This document shows positions 1-12,495 of a stretch of 64,000 nt of DNA, piece after piece (positions within the stretch are counted from its first letter, which is position 1; the number at the start of each line of letters is the position of its first letter). The DNA is taken from NCBI GenBank assembly GCA_025618425.1, contig CM046836.1, forward strand, positions 14,448,738 to 14,512,737, written 5' to 3'. The position numbers and the translations under genes are program-made. A model generated the notes under the pieces. That model was given only the letters and a program-made list of their open reading frames with translations, did no database searches and was not told the DNA's origin. Source of the stretch: Heliocidaris tuberculata. Taxonomy: Eukaryota > Echinodermata > Echinoidea > Camarodonta > Echinometridae.

Positions 1-2010
1 TGTCATAATAAGCACCTGTGTATTATGCAAATATATCAGATGCTATATTAATTTAAAATTCATGCTCTCTTTCTTTCTTCAATTATCCAAACATAAACAT
101 GTAACAGTAATGGCTTTTTAGTATACTAAACTTAAATCTCTAATATTTCTTTAGATCAGGCACAACAATACTTCCTGTTTTAAATACATATGCTGATTGC
201 AAACTTAATGGTGTAAGACAAAATGTTGATATACATGTACATACACAAAGTAGAAGTAAATAAAAAATAAAGCTTAGCCAATAGATTGGCCCTTTCCAGA
301 ATCTTTCAAATGAGTAAATGACCTAGGGGACAACAAATTAGATCTCTCATCAACTGATTCTTCTTTTTTTCAGTTCTTCTGACTGTTTGCAGTATACTTG
401 AGGATAACTCCATGTAGACTGGACCTTGACTGACTGCAGGGTTCTCCTGGTATCCACAAAGGTCACTGCAGATTGTACTGAGCTGCAAACTGTCCTTCTT
501 GTTCACCCATGAAGCCAAAGGGAGCCTTTCATTTATGCATGCATGGAATGATAGATGATTAAAAAGTAACAACATATCAGGGCAATTCTAAGGTGTATTA
601 GGTCATTTGTTTTCCCCATACGTTACCAGGTATTATGGAGTTCTGAGCATTATTGACTTCGAAAGTGTAATTTTCCTTGACATTTGTTGGGATGTACACT
701 CTAGTAGGGCTCTTAAATTAATATAATGAATATATACTAAAATCTTCAATCTAGTCGGTAGCGTAAGGGGCAAAATACATTGGACTTGCCCATCAAACAA
801 ATAAAAGTAATAAATTAGCAAGAATAAGGTGCCATGGACTTATTAGTTACAGAACATTCATTTATAACTGAAAGACAAGTTACAATGATACAACCTACCA
901 TTACAAACATCCTTACCTCTCTTTTGTTTTCTGTATATATATCGTCTGACATGATTAAATGTTAATGTTACCACCTCATCTGGATAATTTAATGAAATAG
1001 TTCAGATTCAAACTGTAATGGTACAAAGCTTTGCATATTTACTGTTCTCTGTCCTGGTAGAGTAAATGATGCTGTCTCTCCATCAGAGATATTATAAAAA
1101 TATTTTTATGTGCAATGTTCTGTTTGTTAAATACATGTAATATACGTGTTCTAGGCCTTGTTTGGTATCATAAAATGTGGCACTCTCAGACATTTTATCT
1201 CACTGAATGCTCGCCATGCCATTCATGTAAGGTTCATTCACCTCTTGGTACGGACTCGGCTAATGCATTGTTTCTCTATCTATGCTTTCCCCCTTTAACT
1301 GAGACAAACTCAGTTGGTCAAAGACTATTGGCATGGCTTGCTGAACTGAGAAATGTTTTTCATGACCTCTTATTTTATTATTCTTTAAAAATATTCTGTT
1401 TATTTTCCCCTCTTTTCTTATTTCTGTTTTCTATATTATGCAAAAGATGACCAATGTGAGTTCTATTTCTGGTTTTGTAACAAATGATGGCACACACTTT
1501 ATTCTTGTTCATTATTATAGCACAATTATGTTTGAAGGGAACTGTATACTGCAGTATATTAGTTCTTGTGAATGTAATTGGTAATAAAATATCTAGCAAT
1601 CTTTTGATATAAACACCCTGTGTATTCTCTCTCTCTCACACTCATTGCTTCCTCTTCACCCCCACCCCCCCCCCCCCATTTTCCCCTTTCTTTATTTTCT
1701 CTTTCAAATTATAAATGACATGTTAATGAGGGATGTGGTGGAATTCAGTCGTAGCATAACATTTTTTTTTAAATACCCAGGTAATATTTTTATTTGGATC
1801 TTCTTTTATAAATTTTGAGTTGATACATGTACATGTGCAACTTAAAATGTACATGTACATGTTTGCAACCAGTGGTAGGCTTTATGGAACGGTTATTCAA
1901 TTCAGTTTTTCTGTCCCTGGTGTTCTAGTTGATGCATTGTATATTTGGTCAATTTATTTTTATTACTTGTAATGTTTCTTTGCCAAATAAAGTAATGATA
2001 ATGAAATATA
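1..2010 (+). other. Repeat-poor left edge, possible 3' UTR of an upstream plus-strand gene
   Basis: AT-rich with few repeats. AATAAA occurs at 1583-1588 and 1986-1991 on the plus strand, followed by repeat-rich DNA from about 2180. A GC-richer segment at 360-545 has an open minus-strand frame, but no protein family is recognisable. Confidence 0.25.
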
Positions 2011-2961
2011 GAAAAACCAAATAATATTGTAACCCCAAGGTAAATTTGCAGTGATGTAAGTTGTGTGAGTGGAATGATTAACTGAAAGTGGCTGTGTGGT
2101 TGATATGATGCATGAATGTCGACCAGTTTGAATGTAGGGTATGTCGAGTTTGTGTTTTCCAGCTTCCTTTGGGTTAATCTAAGGATCCAGGGGCAGATCC
2201 AGTATTTTTAAATGGAGAGGGGGGGGGGTGGTATTCTACTTGTACTTATTCAAAATTTCCACGGGGAATGGCCCCCCCCCCCACCTGGATTGTTGCCCCT
2301 GTAATTCACAAACACACCACACACACAAATATACATGTAGATCTGTATTAAAAATATAAAAAGGGGTCCAGACCTCATGACTCCCCCCCCCCCTCATCTG
2401 ATCCGTGGGATATGTGTGGCACCTTATCTTAAGTGTGCTTCCCCACCCCTTGATCCGCTTCAAAGCCTGCATACGGATTTCAAACCCTGGACAGTTGTTC
2501 ATTTCTCAAAAAGTAAACAGAAAATGATGCTGGCAAGCCTATATTACTCGTTCAGTAACTCTTTCAAAAAAAACTCTACAAAGCCCGGACTAAAAGAAAT
2601 ATGCAGGCAAATGCATCAAAATTTCCAAAAAAGTAGGCAGCAACACACAAAAAAATTCTACAATTATAAAAGAAGTGAAATAATAAGTGTCAAATTTGTG
2701 AATTTTGCATAGAAACGTATGTAGGCCGCGCGCGCGTCAACATTTGCACAGCCACGCACGGCCCTCCATGCGCGCTCCTTGACTGCATCGAATCTCCGCG
2801 CGTGCAGACATACGTGCCTAGTATGCACCCCCCCCCCCCCCCCCCCCCCAACGCACAAGCACAGCGCACAACAAAAACACACACACGTCGCTGATTTGAC
2901 AGGCAGGAAGGATTAGGTTGCATGCATGTTGTGCACGAACGCGAACGTACACGGGCATTTT
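2011..2961. repeat. Homopolymer-rich repeat tract
   Basis: Contains G-runs (2218-2228), C-runs (2272-2282, 2384-2392) and a C-run of over 20 bases around 2827-2850, plus a CpG-dense patch at 2725-2800. No gene. Confidence 0.7.
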
Positions 2962-3125
2962 ACCGAATAGGTCGGTGAACACTTGGCGCCGATAGGGTCG
3001 CCAAGTGTTTTACGGAATAGGTAGGTGAACACTTGGCGCACAGAGAGGCGCCAAGTGTTCACCTTCCTATTCGGTAAAACACTTGGCGACCCTATGGGCG
3101 CCAAGTGTTCACCAACCTATTCTGT
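2962..3125. repeat. 164-bp near-perfect palindrome of GAACACTTGGCGCC units
   Basis: Arms of ~78 bp (2962-3039 and 3048-3125) are inverted copies with few mismatches around an 8-nt centre. Each arm contains two opposed CACTTGGCGCC-type motifs, so smaller hairpins can form as well. Confidence 0.9.
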
Positions 3126-3165
3126 ACAGACTTGCCTAAATTGCTGATAAAATTCACTCAAAACT

Positions 3166-4080
3166 CATTCTGTTACAAAATGAAAATGGACAAAACCAAT
3201 TTTGTCATGCTAATTTTGTAACAAAATGAATTTTGTTACAAAATGAAAATGGACAAAACCAATTTTGTCATGCTGATTTTGTAACAAAATGAATTTTGTT
3301 ACAAAATGAAAATGGACAAAACAAATTTTGTCATGCTAATTTTGTAACAAAATGATTTTTGTTACAAAATGAAAATGGGCAAAACCAATTTTGTCATGCT
3401 AATTTTGTAACAAAATGATTTTTGTTACAAAATGAAAATGGACAAAACCAATTTTGTCATGCTAATTTTGTAACAAAATGATTTTTGTTACAAAATGAAA
3501 ATGGACAAAACCAATTTTGTCATGCTAATTTTGTAGCAAAATGATTTTTGTTACAGAATGACAATGGACAAAATAAATTTTGTCATGCTAATTTTGTAAC
3601 CAAATGAATTTTGTTACAAAATGAAAATGAACAAAATAATTTTGTAACAGAATAATTTTTGTTACAAAATAAAATGAACAAAATAATTTTGTCATGTTCA
3701 TTTTGTAACAGAATGATTTTTGTTACAAAATGAGAATGGACAAAATAATTTCGTATGTTAATTTTGTAACAAAATTATTTTCGTTACAAAATGAGAACGG
3801 ACAAAATAATTTTCGTTACAAAATGTAATTGGACATGTTCATTTTGTAACAGAATGATTTTTGTAACAAATGAAAATTTTGTCATGTTGATTTTGTAACA
3901 GAATGATTTTCGTTACAAAATGAAATCGGACAAAATGATTCCGTAATTTTAATTTTGTAACAGAATTTTTTTTTGTTACAAAATTACCCTATTAAATTCA
4001 TTTTGTTACAAAATGAATAGCTATTCAATAATTTTGTAACAAAAACGAGTTTTGATTGAATTTTGTAACAAAATGAGCCA
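3166..4080. repeat. Minisatellite, ~63-bp unit, about 14 copies
   Basis: The unit contains TTTTGTTACAAAATGAAAAT, GGACAAAACCAATTTTGTCA and TGCTAATTTTGTAACAAAAT, so it is itself full of short palindromes. Copies are regular to ~3600 and more diverged to the right. Confidence 0.9.
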
Positions 4081-4087
4081 GAATTGG

Positions 4088-4117
4088 ACGGAATAAGTAG
4101 GTGAACACTTGGCGCCC
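4088..4117 (+). repeat. Solo copy of the palindrome terminus on the far side of the minisatellite
   Basis: ACGGAATAAGTAGGTGAACA and CTTGGCGCC match the arms at 2962-3125. Together they bracket the minisatellite like terminal repeats of one ~1.15-kb element. Confidence 0.75.
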
Positions 4118-4675
4118 CATACCCAACGCACCCTTTCGGCAAAACCGGGGGTGGACGAATGGTGGCATTCCAGTCAACGCGACGCGACGCGACACTACGC
4201 TATCCACGCTTTCGGTACAAGCCTTATATTCTGGTTCAAGAAAATATTTGAAAAAAACCATGGGTTACTAGGCCTCAAAAAGTAAGATTAAGAGCTCATT
4301 GTCATGGCCTACATTTTTTATGTACATAAAAGCTCCTCAAGAAATCTCCTTTTTTCTTCAGTAGCAGCATTGCTATTTTCGATAAGTTCTATCAAGGAGT
4401 TAGTTCTGTGATAACTCCTTGGTTCTATTAGTCATGTTATTTTACATATATACAAAAGCGATTTGCTCTTCCGAACCAAAATTCTTTTCTTTTATTTTAT
4501 TCAAAGTTTAAAAGATTTGTAAATCGATATCATAACACTAACAAGTCGCTTGGTCATAGAAAAATAGATTCAGAAGATAAGAACAGTATTTTTCTAGGTA
4601 TTATTTCATACAACATAGACACTATTCCTATCAGTATCATACATGTATAGCCATGGATAATTCATCAAAGAGAGA
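4118..4675. other. No gene seen
   Basis: Unremarkable AT-rich DNA with a small GCGACGCGACGCGAC repeat near 4180. Confidence 0.5.
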
Positions 4676-5485
4676 GAAAATAAATTGGTATCTGGGCTAT
4701 GTGGCTGCCATGCTGAAATTTACCATTTATGTGTTAATTACACAAATACCTTGCAAGCTCTCAATTATGCATTGTCAAACAGGCTCAGATAGACAATGGT
4801 TGTGTTTACATAATCATGACAATATCATTTGACTACTTCTGAGAAAGCAATACAATTTTCACAATTTAATAACTTATTATTGAAATAATCATTTGACACT
4901 AAATTGCACCCCAAGAAAGCTACAATATTCAAAATTGTACTATGTAAATTTGACCTGAATAGAATTACACACATTGGAGTTATTAAGGATATAATGCAAA
5001 AAAAAAGGGGGGGGGGGTTCTCTACATCCAGAGCATTTTGGGCAGCAGCAAAGATTGGTGTTTTTGTTTGTTTGTTTGGGGGGTTTTTTTCAGGGGCGTG
5101 TACACTCCCTTCCCGATGGAAATATTTGTCAGTTTTTATAATTTGTAATGTACATCCATACCTCTTCCTTCTGATAAAATTTGGTCCACGGGCCTTAAGG
5201 GGGAAATTTTTCCCCAATTTTTAGGGGCGGTCTGACAACCCATCTCGACGGAAAATTTTGTCAGTTTTTGTTTTTTGGTAATGCATAGTCATACACCTTC
5301 CTTCTGACAAAGTTTGGCGACTATGTTAGATGGGTTGAAATCGACCAAACCCGGTGGATTCGTTCGAGCTGACAAGCTTTTTGTGAATGACATGGATGGT
5401 CTGGGTAACTTTAAGGGGGTCAAATCTCATGTGTAAAATGGGGTGACTATTTCGGGACAGGCTCCCAGACTATAAAGTTTATGAT
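4676..5485 (+). repeat. Dispersed ~0.8-kb repeat, copy A
   Basis: Runs from TATCTGGGCTATGTGGCTG to ACTATTTCGGGACAGGCTCC. Landmarks TTCCTTCTGACAAA, GGTTGAAATCGAC and GTGAATGACATGGATGGTCT are shared with copies B and C. Open frames inside are not conserved between copies. Confidence 0.85.
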
Positions 5486-7496
5486 ATTAAGGGAGTCAAA
5501 ATGAGACCTTTAAATTTTTTTCACATAAAACGTTTTAATTTTAATCATTGATATTTACAAAACATTTAAAGCCTTCATATTAAAGAGTAACTCTCTTCCT
5601 TTAAATTAAAAAAATTTGAGCCTCGAGTTATGAATCCAATGTTGCTATAGGGGCGTCCATCCAGCGACAGGGGCGTAGGGACATCCTCCTCCTCCTCCAT
5701 TCAATGGATTCATCATTTTCAACCATCAATCTTCTTGTGTCGATTTATTTTTTGCCCTCAGATAGCAAAGATACAAAGCTGGAAAACGTTAGGGGTGTGG
5801 GAGACTGTGGAAGGCGAGGGGGTGGGCGGTGGTCGAAAGTTTTACTTTACTGGGGGGGGGGGGTCGTTTTCCGAAGGCTCGTTTTTCCGAAGGTTCATAA
5901 TTTCGAATAAAAAATTCCCCATAGCAGGTTGTTCATAATTCCGATGGATTTGTCTTGGGAGATACTTGTCCGAGGTTGGTAATTTAAGGGATTGTTGTCC
6001 TTGAAACATTTATATAAATACTAAGAGCAAATTCAATATAATCAAGAGATATGATCGTTGCTATGATATGATGGAGCTATAATTATATTGAGAGCAATTT
6101 AGTTTACTCATTTTCCGGGTAGTTACGTCAGCCTCGTAGCGGGGCGTGACCCAATCCATCCCCGCATAAATATGGTGAAGGTTGTAGATATTGTTTTCCT
6201 TTCAGATGGAGTCTAACTTTGATTCTGTATTCAAAATTGATTTTAGTATTAAAAAAACATGGAAAAGAAACTTTTCACACATACACACGAAAATTGAAAT
6301 TACAAATGTTGTCTGGCCTATAGGAAATGTGAATGTAGTATTATTATTGTATTATCATAATTGCGTATTCATAGATTTTGAAGTAATCATGATAAAGATT
6401 AATTAAAACAAATTTAATCGTGCTTAAAATCACAAACAATAAAAACACTTGGGACAAGTTTTGGTACATCGCACTACACAAACGTGTGCATCAGAAATTT
6501 TGTCCACAGTTATATACCATAATTGTTAAGTCAAAATTGTTATATGAGAGCTCTTCATAAATAGTCCTATTAATGTGACATTTCAAGTACCATATACTAC
6601 CACCATGTCCACAAGGGAATAAAAAGAATGACAAAGCTTATACAAGTTATGTTCACTCTCACAGGAATTTTACCGTTTATTCAATGACTGATGTTTCAAC
6701 AAAAGACAAGTTGACTTTCAAGATATACAAGGTGACATGAGAAACAAACAACCACTAGCGTACCTAAGGGGAGGGGGGCAGGGGGCAGACTGCTCCCCCT
6801 GAAAACTTTTGACTCCCCCCCCCCCAAAAAAAAAAGGGTTATCGGGTTCCACTGAAAAACTTTTGTTGTTGTTGTTGTTGTTTTTTTGTTTTTTTTTGCT
6901 TGTCAGAGAATTATGGAGGAAAACTGGATCCCATAAAATCTGATAGCCCCCCCCCCCCCCCTCCCCCCACTAAGCGACTTTTGGAGGTCTGGCGAACTGA
7001 TAACCTTTTTTTTTTTTTTTTGCTTGTCAGGGAATTATTAAGGAAAAATTGACCCCCTAAAATCTGACCAGTCGCTTCTGCATTTCACGACAAACGGTTC
7101 CATTGATGTCATTCTGACTAATAATTTCTTGGTGAAGTCGGCACTGGCACATTCCAGATTGATACTTCATTTGTTAAATGTTATAAATATACGTTCAAAA
7201 TATTTTTTTTTCAAGTACAAGAAGGAAAAGAAAGTATTCCAAAATGTTTTTGAAGCAACTGGTGATTTACCTAATACTCATTTATATTTCAGTCATTATG
7301 GCGTGAGCAATGTACAGTATGTCAGACTTTCAGCATCAATAGCTTTCAGAATTACCATTCAATCTGAATATAATTTTAGATTATCAAAATGTAACTAATT
7401 ATCTAAATTTCGGCTAAAACCACATCCGATTCGGTTGTGTAGTCATGAAGAAACAAGTATTCTTGTAACTTATGTCATAAGGGGGTAACCTCGCTA
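5486..7496. other. Gene-free repeat-rich DNA
   Basis: Contains a short TTCCGAAGGTTC patch (5858-5945), a (TTG)n/poly-T tract near 6860-6900 and long C-runs at 6811-6820 and 6948-6963. Open frames are short and unsupported. Confidence 0.5.
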
Positions 7497-7712
7497 GTCA
7501 TAAGGACCACTTATTCATAAGGACCGCTATCCATAACGCGTAACGTAATGAATAGCGGTCCTTTTAAATAGCGAGCAAACCATAGACAAATTACCGTGTT
7601 ATTCATAAAGACTTCCATTCATAAGGACCACTATTCATAACTTCATAAAAGGGCCGCTATTCATAACGCGTGTTAAATGAATAGCGGTTTTCTATGAATA
7701 GCGAGCGGACCC
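7497..7712. repeat. ATTCATAA/GAATAGCGGTCC palindromic repeat
   Basis: GACCGCTATCCATAACGCG and GAATAGCGGTCC, then GGCCGCTATTCATAACGCG and GAATAGCGG, form two related small inverted repeats separated by ~130 bp. Confidence 0.65.
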
Positions 7713-8416
7713 CGTCATAAGTCCCTTCCAAGTCTTGACAGAAGGGAGGCTCACAAAGCACATTAGCATTAGGGTATCGATTACGATTTGGGGGGGGGGG
7801 CAATATGAAAAGTCATACTGGATTATGAAACTATAACTTTTCTCTTCTAGGCAGTGAAGGCCCCGTCCGATTTGGTCTGGTAGTGACAAAGAAATAACGA
7901 CCTTTGTAAAGCATGTCATGGTCCCTATCTTCCGTCTTTTGTCACTTGGATGTTCTTGGCATCCACATGGATACAAATATTTTGTTCACAATAGACAGGT
8001 TGACCAACATACTCAAATTTTATACCGCTTTAACAAAGGTAGATAATTTTTTCAGTAATATTTTCCTACAAAGATTAAGACTTGTCATTCATTAAACATG
8101 CTCATTATTTTGTTTAATCATTCATTTTCAATAACAAATTATCAACGTCTTTTAAACTCTGAAAACTGCTTATCTCTTTACATTCTTGATTTATGTCGTT
8201 TTGAAAAACAACATCCAAATGCTCTTTGATTGCAACAAAAATAACACCAACAACGGCGATAATTATAGCAGATAAAACAAAACAGTAACTTCCTTTTCAA
8301 ACCAACCATTTAAAATGATTGTGGAATTGTTCATTGTGCTTCTATTGTGAGCCTCTCTTCTGTCAAAACTTGGATAGAAGGGACTAATTACATACGTCAC
8401 AAAAACCTTATTTCTT
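7713..8416. other. No gene seen
   Basis: AT-rich DNA with one G-run at 7791-7800. Short open frames on both strands have no recognisable content. Confidence 0.5.
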
Positions 8417-8593
8417 CGGGGCACTCGTTTTTCCGAAGGTTCGTATTTCCGAAGGTTCATAATTCCGAAACACAAATTTCCCATGCCTGGGGGTCCATAA
8501 TTCCGAAAATGAAAAAGGGTTCATAATTCCGAACATTTGTTCGAAGGTTTGTTATTCCGAAGGTTCGTTTATCCGAAGGTTCATATTTCCGCC
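8417..8593. repeat. TTCCGAAGGTTCGTA degenerate tandem repeat
   Basis: Multiple ~14-17 bp units of the form CCGAAGGTTCATAATT. Inverted in orientation relative to 9072-9276. Confidence 0.85.
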
Positions 8594-9071
8594 TGATAAT
8601 TCTGTCTTTACTTATGTTATTCTTTGTTTTTATCCTTCTATCATTTCCTCTTTCTATCTACAACACAACATAATGAAAGATAGAAGGCAAAGATAAAAGA
8701 ATAAAACTTAGAATAACAGAAGGAAAGATACAAAGTGAAGAAGAAGGAATATAACATAATATAAGGAAGGACAGAATTTTACAGAATTATCTGGCGGACG
8801 CCTGATAATTCTACTTTTCCTTATGTTATCTTGTAGGTGCAATGAGGAAATGAAAGAAGGATATAAACAAAGAATAACATAAGGAAAGATAGAAAGAGAA
8901 GAAGAGAGAAGGAAAAACAAAGGCGACCAGATAATTCACTGGTTCTTATTTTGTAATAGTTTTCTATTCTCTTTTATCTCTCTCCCTTTTTTTTTTTGAC
9001 CCTTGATATGGAGAAGGGGGGGGGGGCTGCACAGTCGTTTCGTTCCCCCCTCCCCTCCTTTTAAGGTACCT
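8594..9071. repeat. GAAGGA/AACATAAGGAAAG-rich spacer
   Basis: Purine-rich tract with repeated words such as CGCCTGATAATTCT and ATAACATAAGGAAAGATAGA, lying between two oppositely oriented TTCGGAA arrays. Confidence 0.6.
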
Positions 9072-9276
9072 TATTTCATTTTCGGAATTACGAACCCTAT
9101 TTCATTTTCGGAAATACGAACCATCGGAATTATGAACCCTCTTTTATTTTCGGAAAAACGAACCTTCAGAATTACGGACCTTCGGAGTAACGAGCCTTCG
9201 GAATTACGAACCTTCGGAATAACGAACCTATCGGAATCATGATCCTTCGGAAATACGAACCTTCCGAAGAACGACA
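9072..9276. repeat. TTCGGAATTACGAACC degenerate tandem repeat
   Basis: About a dozen units of TTCGGAA(T/A)(T/A)ACGAACC; complement of the array at 8417-8593. Confidence 0.85.
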
Positions 9277-10323
9277 TGTAACCATTTCTTCATGACTACT
9301 GAACCAAATTGGATAGGGTATTAGCCGAAATGCAGATAATGAGTTAATATTTTATAATCTTAAACCGTATTCAGATTAATACAGAAAACTTTCATCGGTT
9401 GGGGGTAATCATACAATAATTGTAGTTTAAGTTTCTACCAACCTTAAATTTTGTTAGCAGGCTTTCGTCCACTCCTGTGGACTTTCTCAAGCCAAGTGAT
9501 CAGTCACACTGTTTCTAATTGCTGTCTGCTGTCTTGCGATCACTGGACCGAAAATAGGTGACAATAAATAACCTGAGTCCCTGTTCAGTGTAGGATTAAT
9601 CCTCTTCTTCCAAATAGACTCTTTCACCTTTCTTCAGATTAATTCACAATTTTGAAAGTTATTGATGCTGAAAATGAGGGTAATTTTTGTTGGGACATAC
9701 TGTACTGTTAGAAAACAACCAAGCATTTTTTAAATGAAAATAACAACTGTATTACTTGTTCAACTCTTCGAATATTTATTCCAAGTTAAGCAGCAAAAAC
9801 AATGATTTAATGATATATCCATTAAGGAGACCTATGAACATTATATTACTTAACATGTCCTTTAAAAGATTTTGTTTTCATTTGATATGGCCACTATACC
9901 TCCATTAAAAAAGATATCGGACACTAAATTACCCTAATTTTTATGTAAATGATATTAATCTTAATTCTTAACATCTCTGTTGTTACCAGAATTTGAATAA
10001 TTTGTAAACAAGCATTGTTCAGGCGCTTATTGGGCTATGATCTGTCCAACGCGCTCTCTTTGGATATAACATTTGAAAAATGCTACGTCTTACAAATATG
10101 AACTTTGTAGGTTTAACTTACATTATTGTGAAATTCACACAAAATTTAGGTGATACTACTACAACATTAACTACGAAATTTCACTGAGGATTGTGTAGGA
10201 TTTTTAAAGATGTTTCCAATCAAAATCTCTTTGCATTTTTTAGACACCCTGTATAAAAAAGTTCTACATGATTCAGAACAACTTCTAGATATAGATATAT
10301 ATTGTACAAAATAATTACATGAC

Positions 10324-10650
10324 CTGGGGGTGTTTCATAAAGCTGTTCGTAAAGTTACGCATGACTTTACGAATGACTTGAATATGAAGTGCCAGATAGG
10401 ATGCCAAAGTTTTTCCTGATGTTTTATCTAAGTATGACTGTATTTCCAATAACCTCAATTAAATTATGGCAAAAAAATATACTTTGCATTCAAATTGTTT
10501 GTTATAATAAGAATGTTAATCTACATCTGCACGGTTCAACCTTTAGTTGATGCAGTTAAAAATGACTGAGCATCCCATTTGGCTTGTCATATTTAAGTCA
10601 TTCGTAAAGTCATGCGTAACTTTACGAACAGCTTTATGAAACACCCCCAG
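10324..10650. mobile_element. MITE with CTGGGGGTGTTTCATAAAG ends, 327 bp
   Basis: Terminal inverted repeats of ~60 bp (CTGGGGGTGTTTCATAAAGC with GTTCGTAAAGT and ACGCATGACTTTACGAATGA) are near perfect. The type is common in marine invertebrate genomes. Confidence 0.9.
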
Positions 10651-11765
10651 TACTCAACAGTACATCATCTTTAAACGCCCTGTAGAAAATCAAGAGCATA
10701 CCTGTCTTACGAATATTAGCTTCATGTTTCCATAAACAATACAATAGAACTTACTGGCATTCTCAATTACATGTTGATAAACTTTCCTCGCTCTGTCTAG
10801 CTATGTCGATTAACCCTATCGATATCACACTTGTCTTCACAGTATTATTTTGCCTCTCTCTCTCTCGCTCTCTCTCTCTCCTCGGTCGAGTTTTGTCTCT
10901 TTTAGCTTCTATTCTACTTTACAGCTTCCTGTTTTCTTCCCCACTTGTGATGCATGTATTTATATGCCTACAAATAGGCGTATAAAACTTAAATCATAAT
11001 TTATTTGTGAATCATTTCCAAACATACTATATTAAGAAAGATAGAGAGTACGTGCGTAATTAAACTTTAGTTGCCATTGTTCTCTCATTGAAAAACATAG
11101 TACATTAAAGTTTGTCCCTTCTAATTTTTTTTCACAAAAAATATATTTTAATAGAACCTCTTTTTTTTTTCTTTTTTTTTTTACATTTTCCTAGTATGCT
11201 GTCTCTATAATAGTGGGGAAAGTATTAACAACAAAGAAAAGTTTTGGCATAATAATTGCAAGTAATGTTATCAAAAGTGTGATTATGTTGTGTGGAAAAA
11301 TAAGATCCCCTAATTCAGGTAAACGTAATTTTAAAACACGTACATAAAACATAAAATAATGAATAAAGTAAAATAAGTAAATACATAAAATAATAGATAA
11401 ATATCCCCTCACGTGCTGCTTAAATATGGCATGGTCATCAACAAAATAGTTTCAGTCCTATGATATTTCAAACATTAATTTCTTGGTAAAGCGGAAGCAT
11501 TATCGGCGTGGCCATAGCTTGTGCATATTCACATGACCATGACTTCAAAATGCTTTCATTTTCGTTATTGATTTATAATGCCACGCCCCCCCCCGAAAAT
11601 ATTGAGGGACAAACATATCGCCCCCCCCCCCCATAAATCCGAGGTGTAAAATAAAATAAGGAAAAAATGATGCAAAACTCGGGAAACGAAACCTTCCAAA
11701 CAGTGAAATACAAAAAGTATTACACGATCAGACTTCAATTCTGCGGTGGAGAAGGTGGTAATGGC
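10651..11765. other. No gene seen
   Basis: AT-rich, with a CT microsatellite near 10853-10880, poly-T near 11160-11182 and C-runs at 11585 and 11622. Confidence 0.5.
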
Positions 11766-12485
11766 CTGGGAGCCTGTCCCGAAATAGTCACACCATTTTA
11801 CATACGAAATTTGACCCCTTAAAGTTAGACCATCTATGTCATTCACAAAAAGTTTTTCAGCTCGAACGAAGCCTCCGGGTTGCCCCCAGAGCCCCCCAAA
11901 GGGCTCCCAAGTCCAGTCGATTTCAACCCATCTAACATTATCATTAACATAATATGCGCCAAACTTTGTCAGAAGGAAGGTATATGACTATACATTACAA
12001 AACACAAAAACTGATGGGTTGGGAGACGGCCCCTAAACATTGCTGCAAAATTTTCTCCTTCAGGCTCAAGGACCAAATTTTGTCATAAGCAAGAGGTATG
12101 AGTGTACATCACAAAAATATAAAAAACTGACCAAAAAAATCCATCGGGAAGGGGTGTAACACGCCCCTGAAAAACACCAAAGTACCCCTTAACCAAGCTT
12201 TGCTGCCCCAAAATGCTCTGGATGTAGAGAAAAAAAAATTGGGGCATAATACAACCTTAATAGCTCCAAAGTGTCTCATTCAATTCAGGTCAAATTTACT
12301 TAGTACAAGTACAATCTTGAATACTGTAACTTTCTTAGAGTGCAGTTTGGTGTCAATGATCATTTCAATAATAAGTCATTAAATTGTGATAATTGTATTG
12401 CTTCCTCAAAAGTGGTCAAATGCTATTCAGGATTATGTAAACACACCCATTGTCCATCTACACCTGTTTGACAAGACATAATAGA
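11766..12485 (-). repeat. Dispersed ~0.8-kb repeat, copy B
   Basis: Same family as 4676-5485, on the minus strand (GGGAGCCTGTCCCGAAATAG at its left edge). It lies head to head with copy C. Confidence 0.85.
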
Positions 12486-12495
12486 GGAGTTTGCT

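Noticed and set aside
306..575. Minus-strand 89-codon frame as a coding exon
   Set aside because: Slightly GC-richer than its surroundings, but no recognisable motif, convincing splice signals or family resemblance.
2962..4080. CRISPR-like array
   Set aside because: Units are contiguous diverged minisatellite copies without unique spacers, in an animal genome.
4825..5224. Open frames on both strands of the 0.8-kb repeat
   Set aside because: The frames are not maintained in the other two copies (11766-12485, 12496-13271), so they are chance frames in a repeat.
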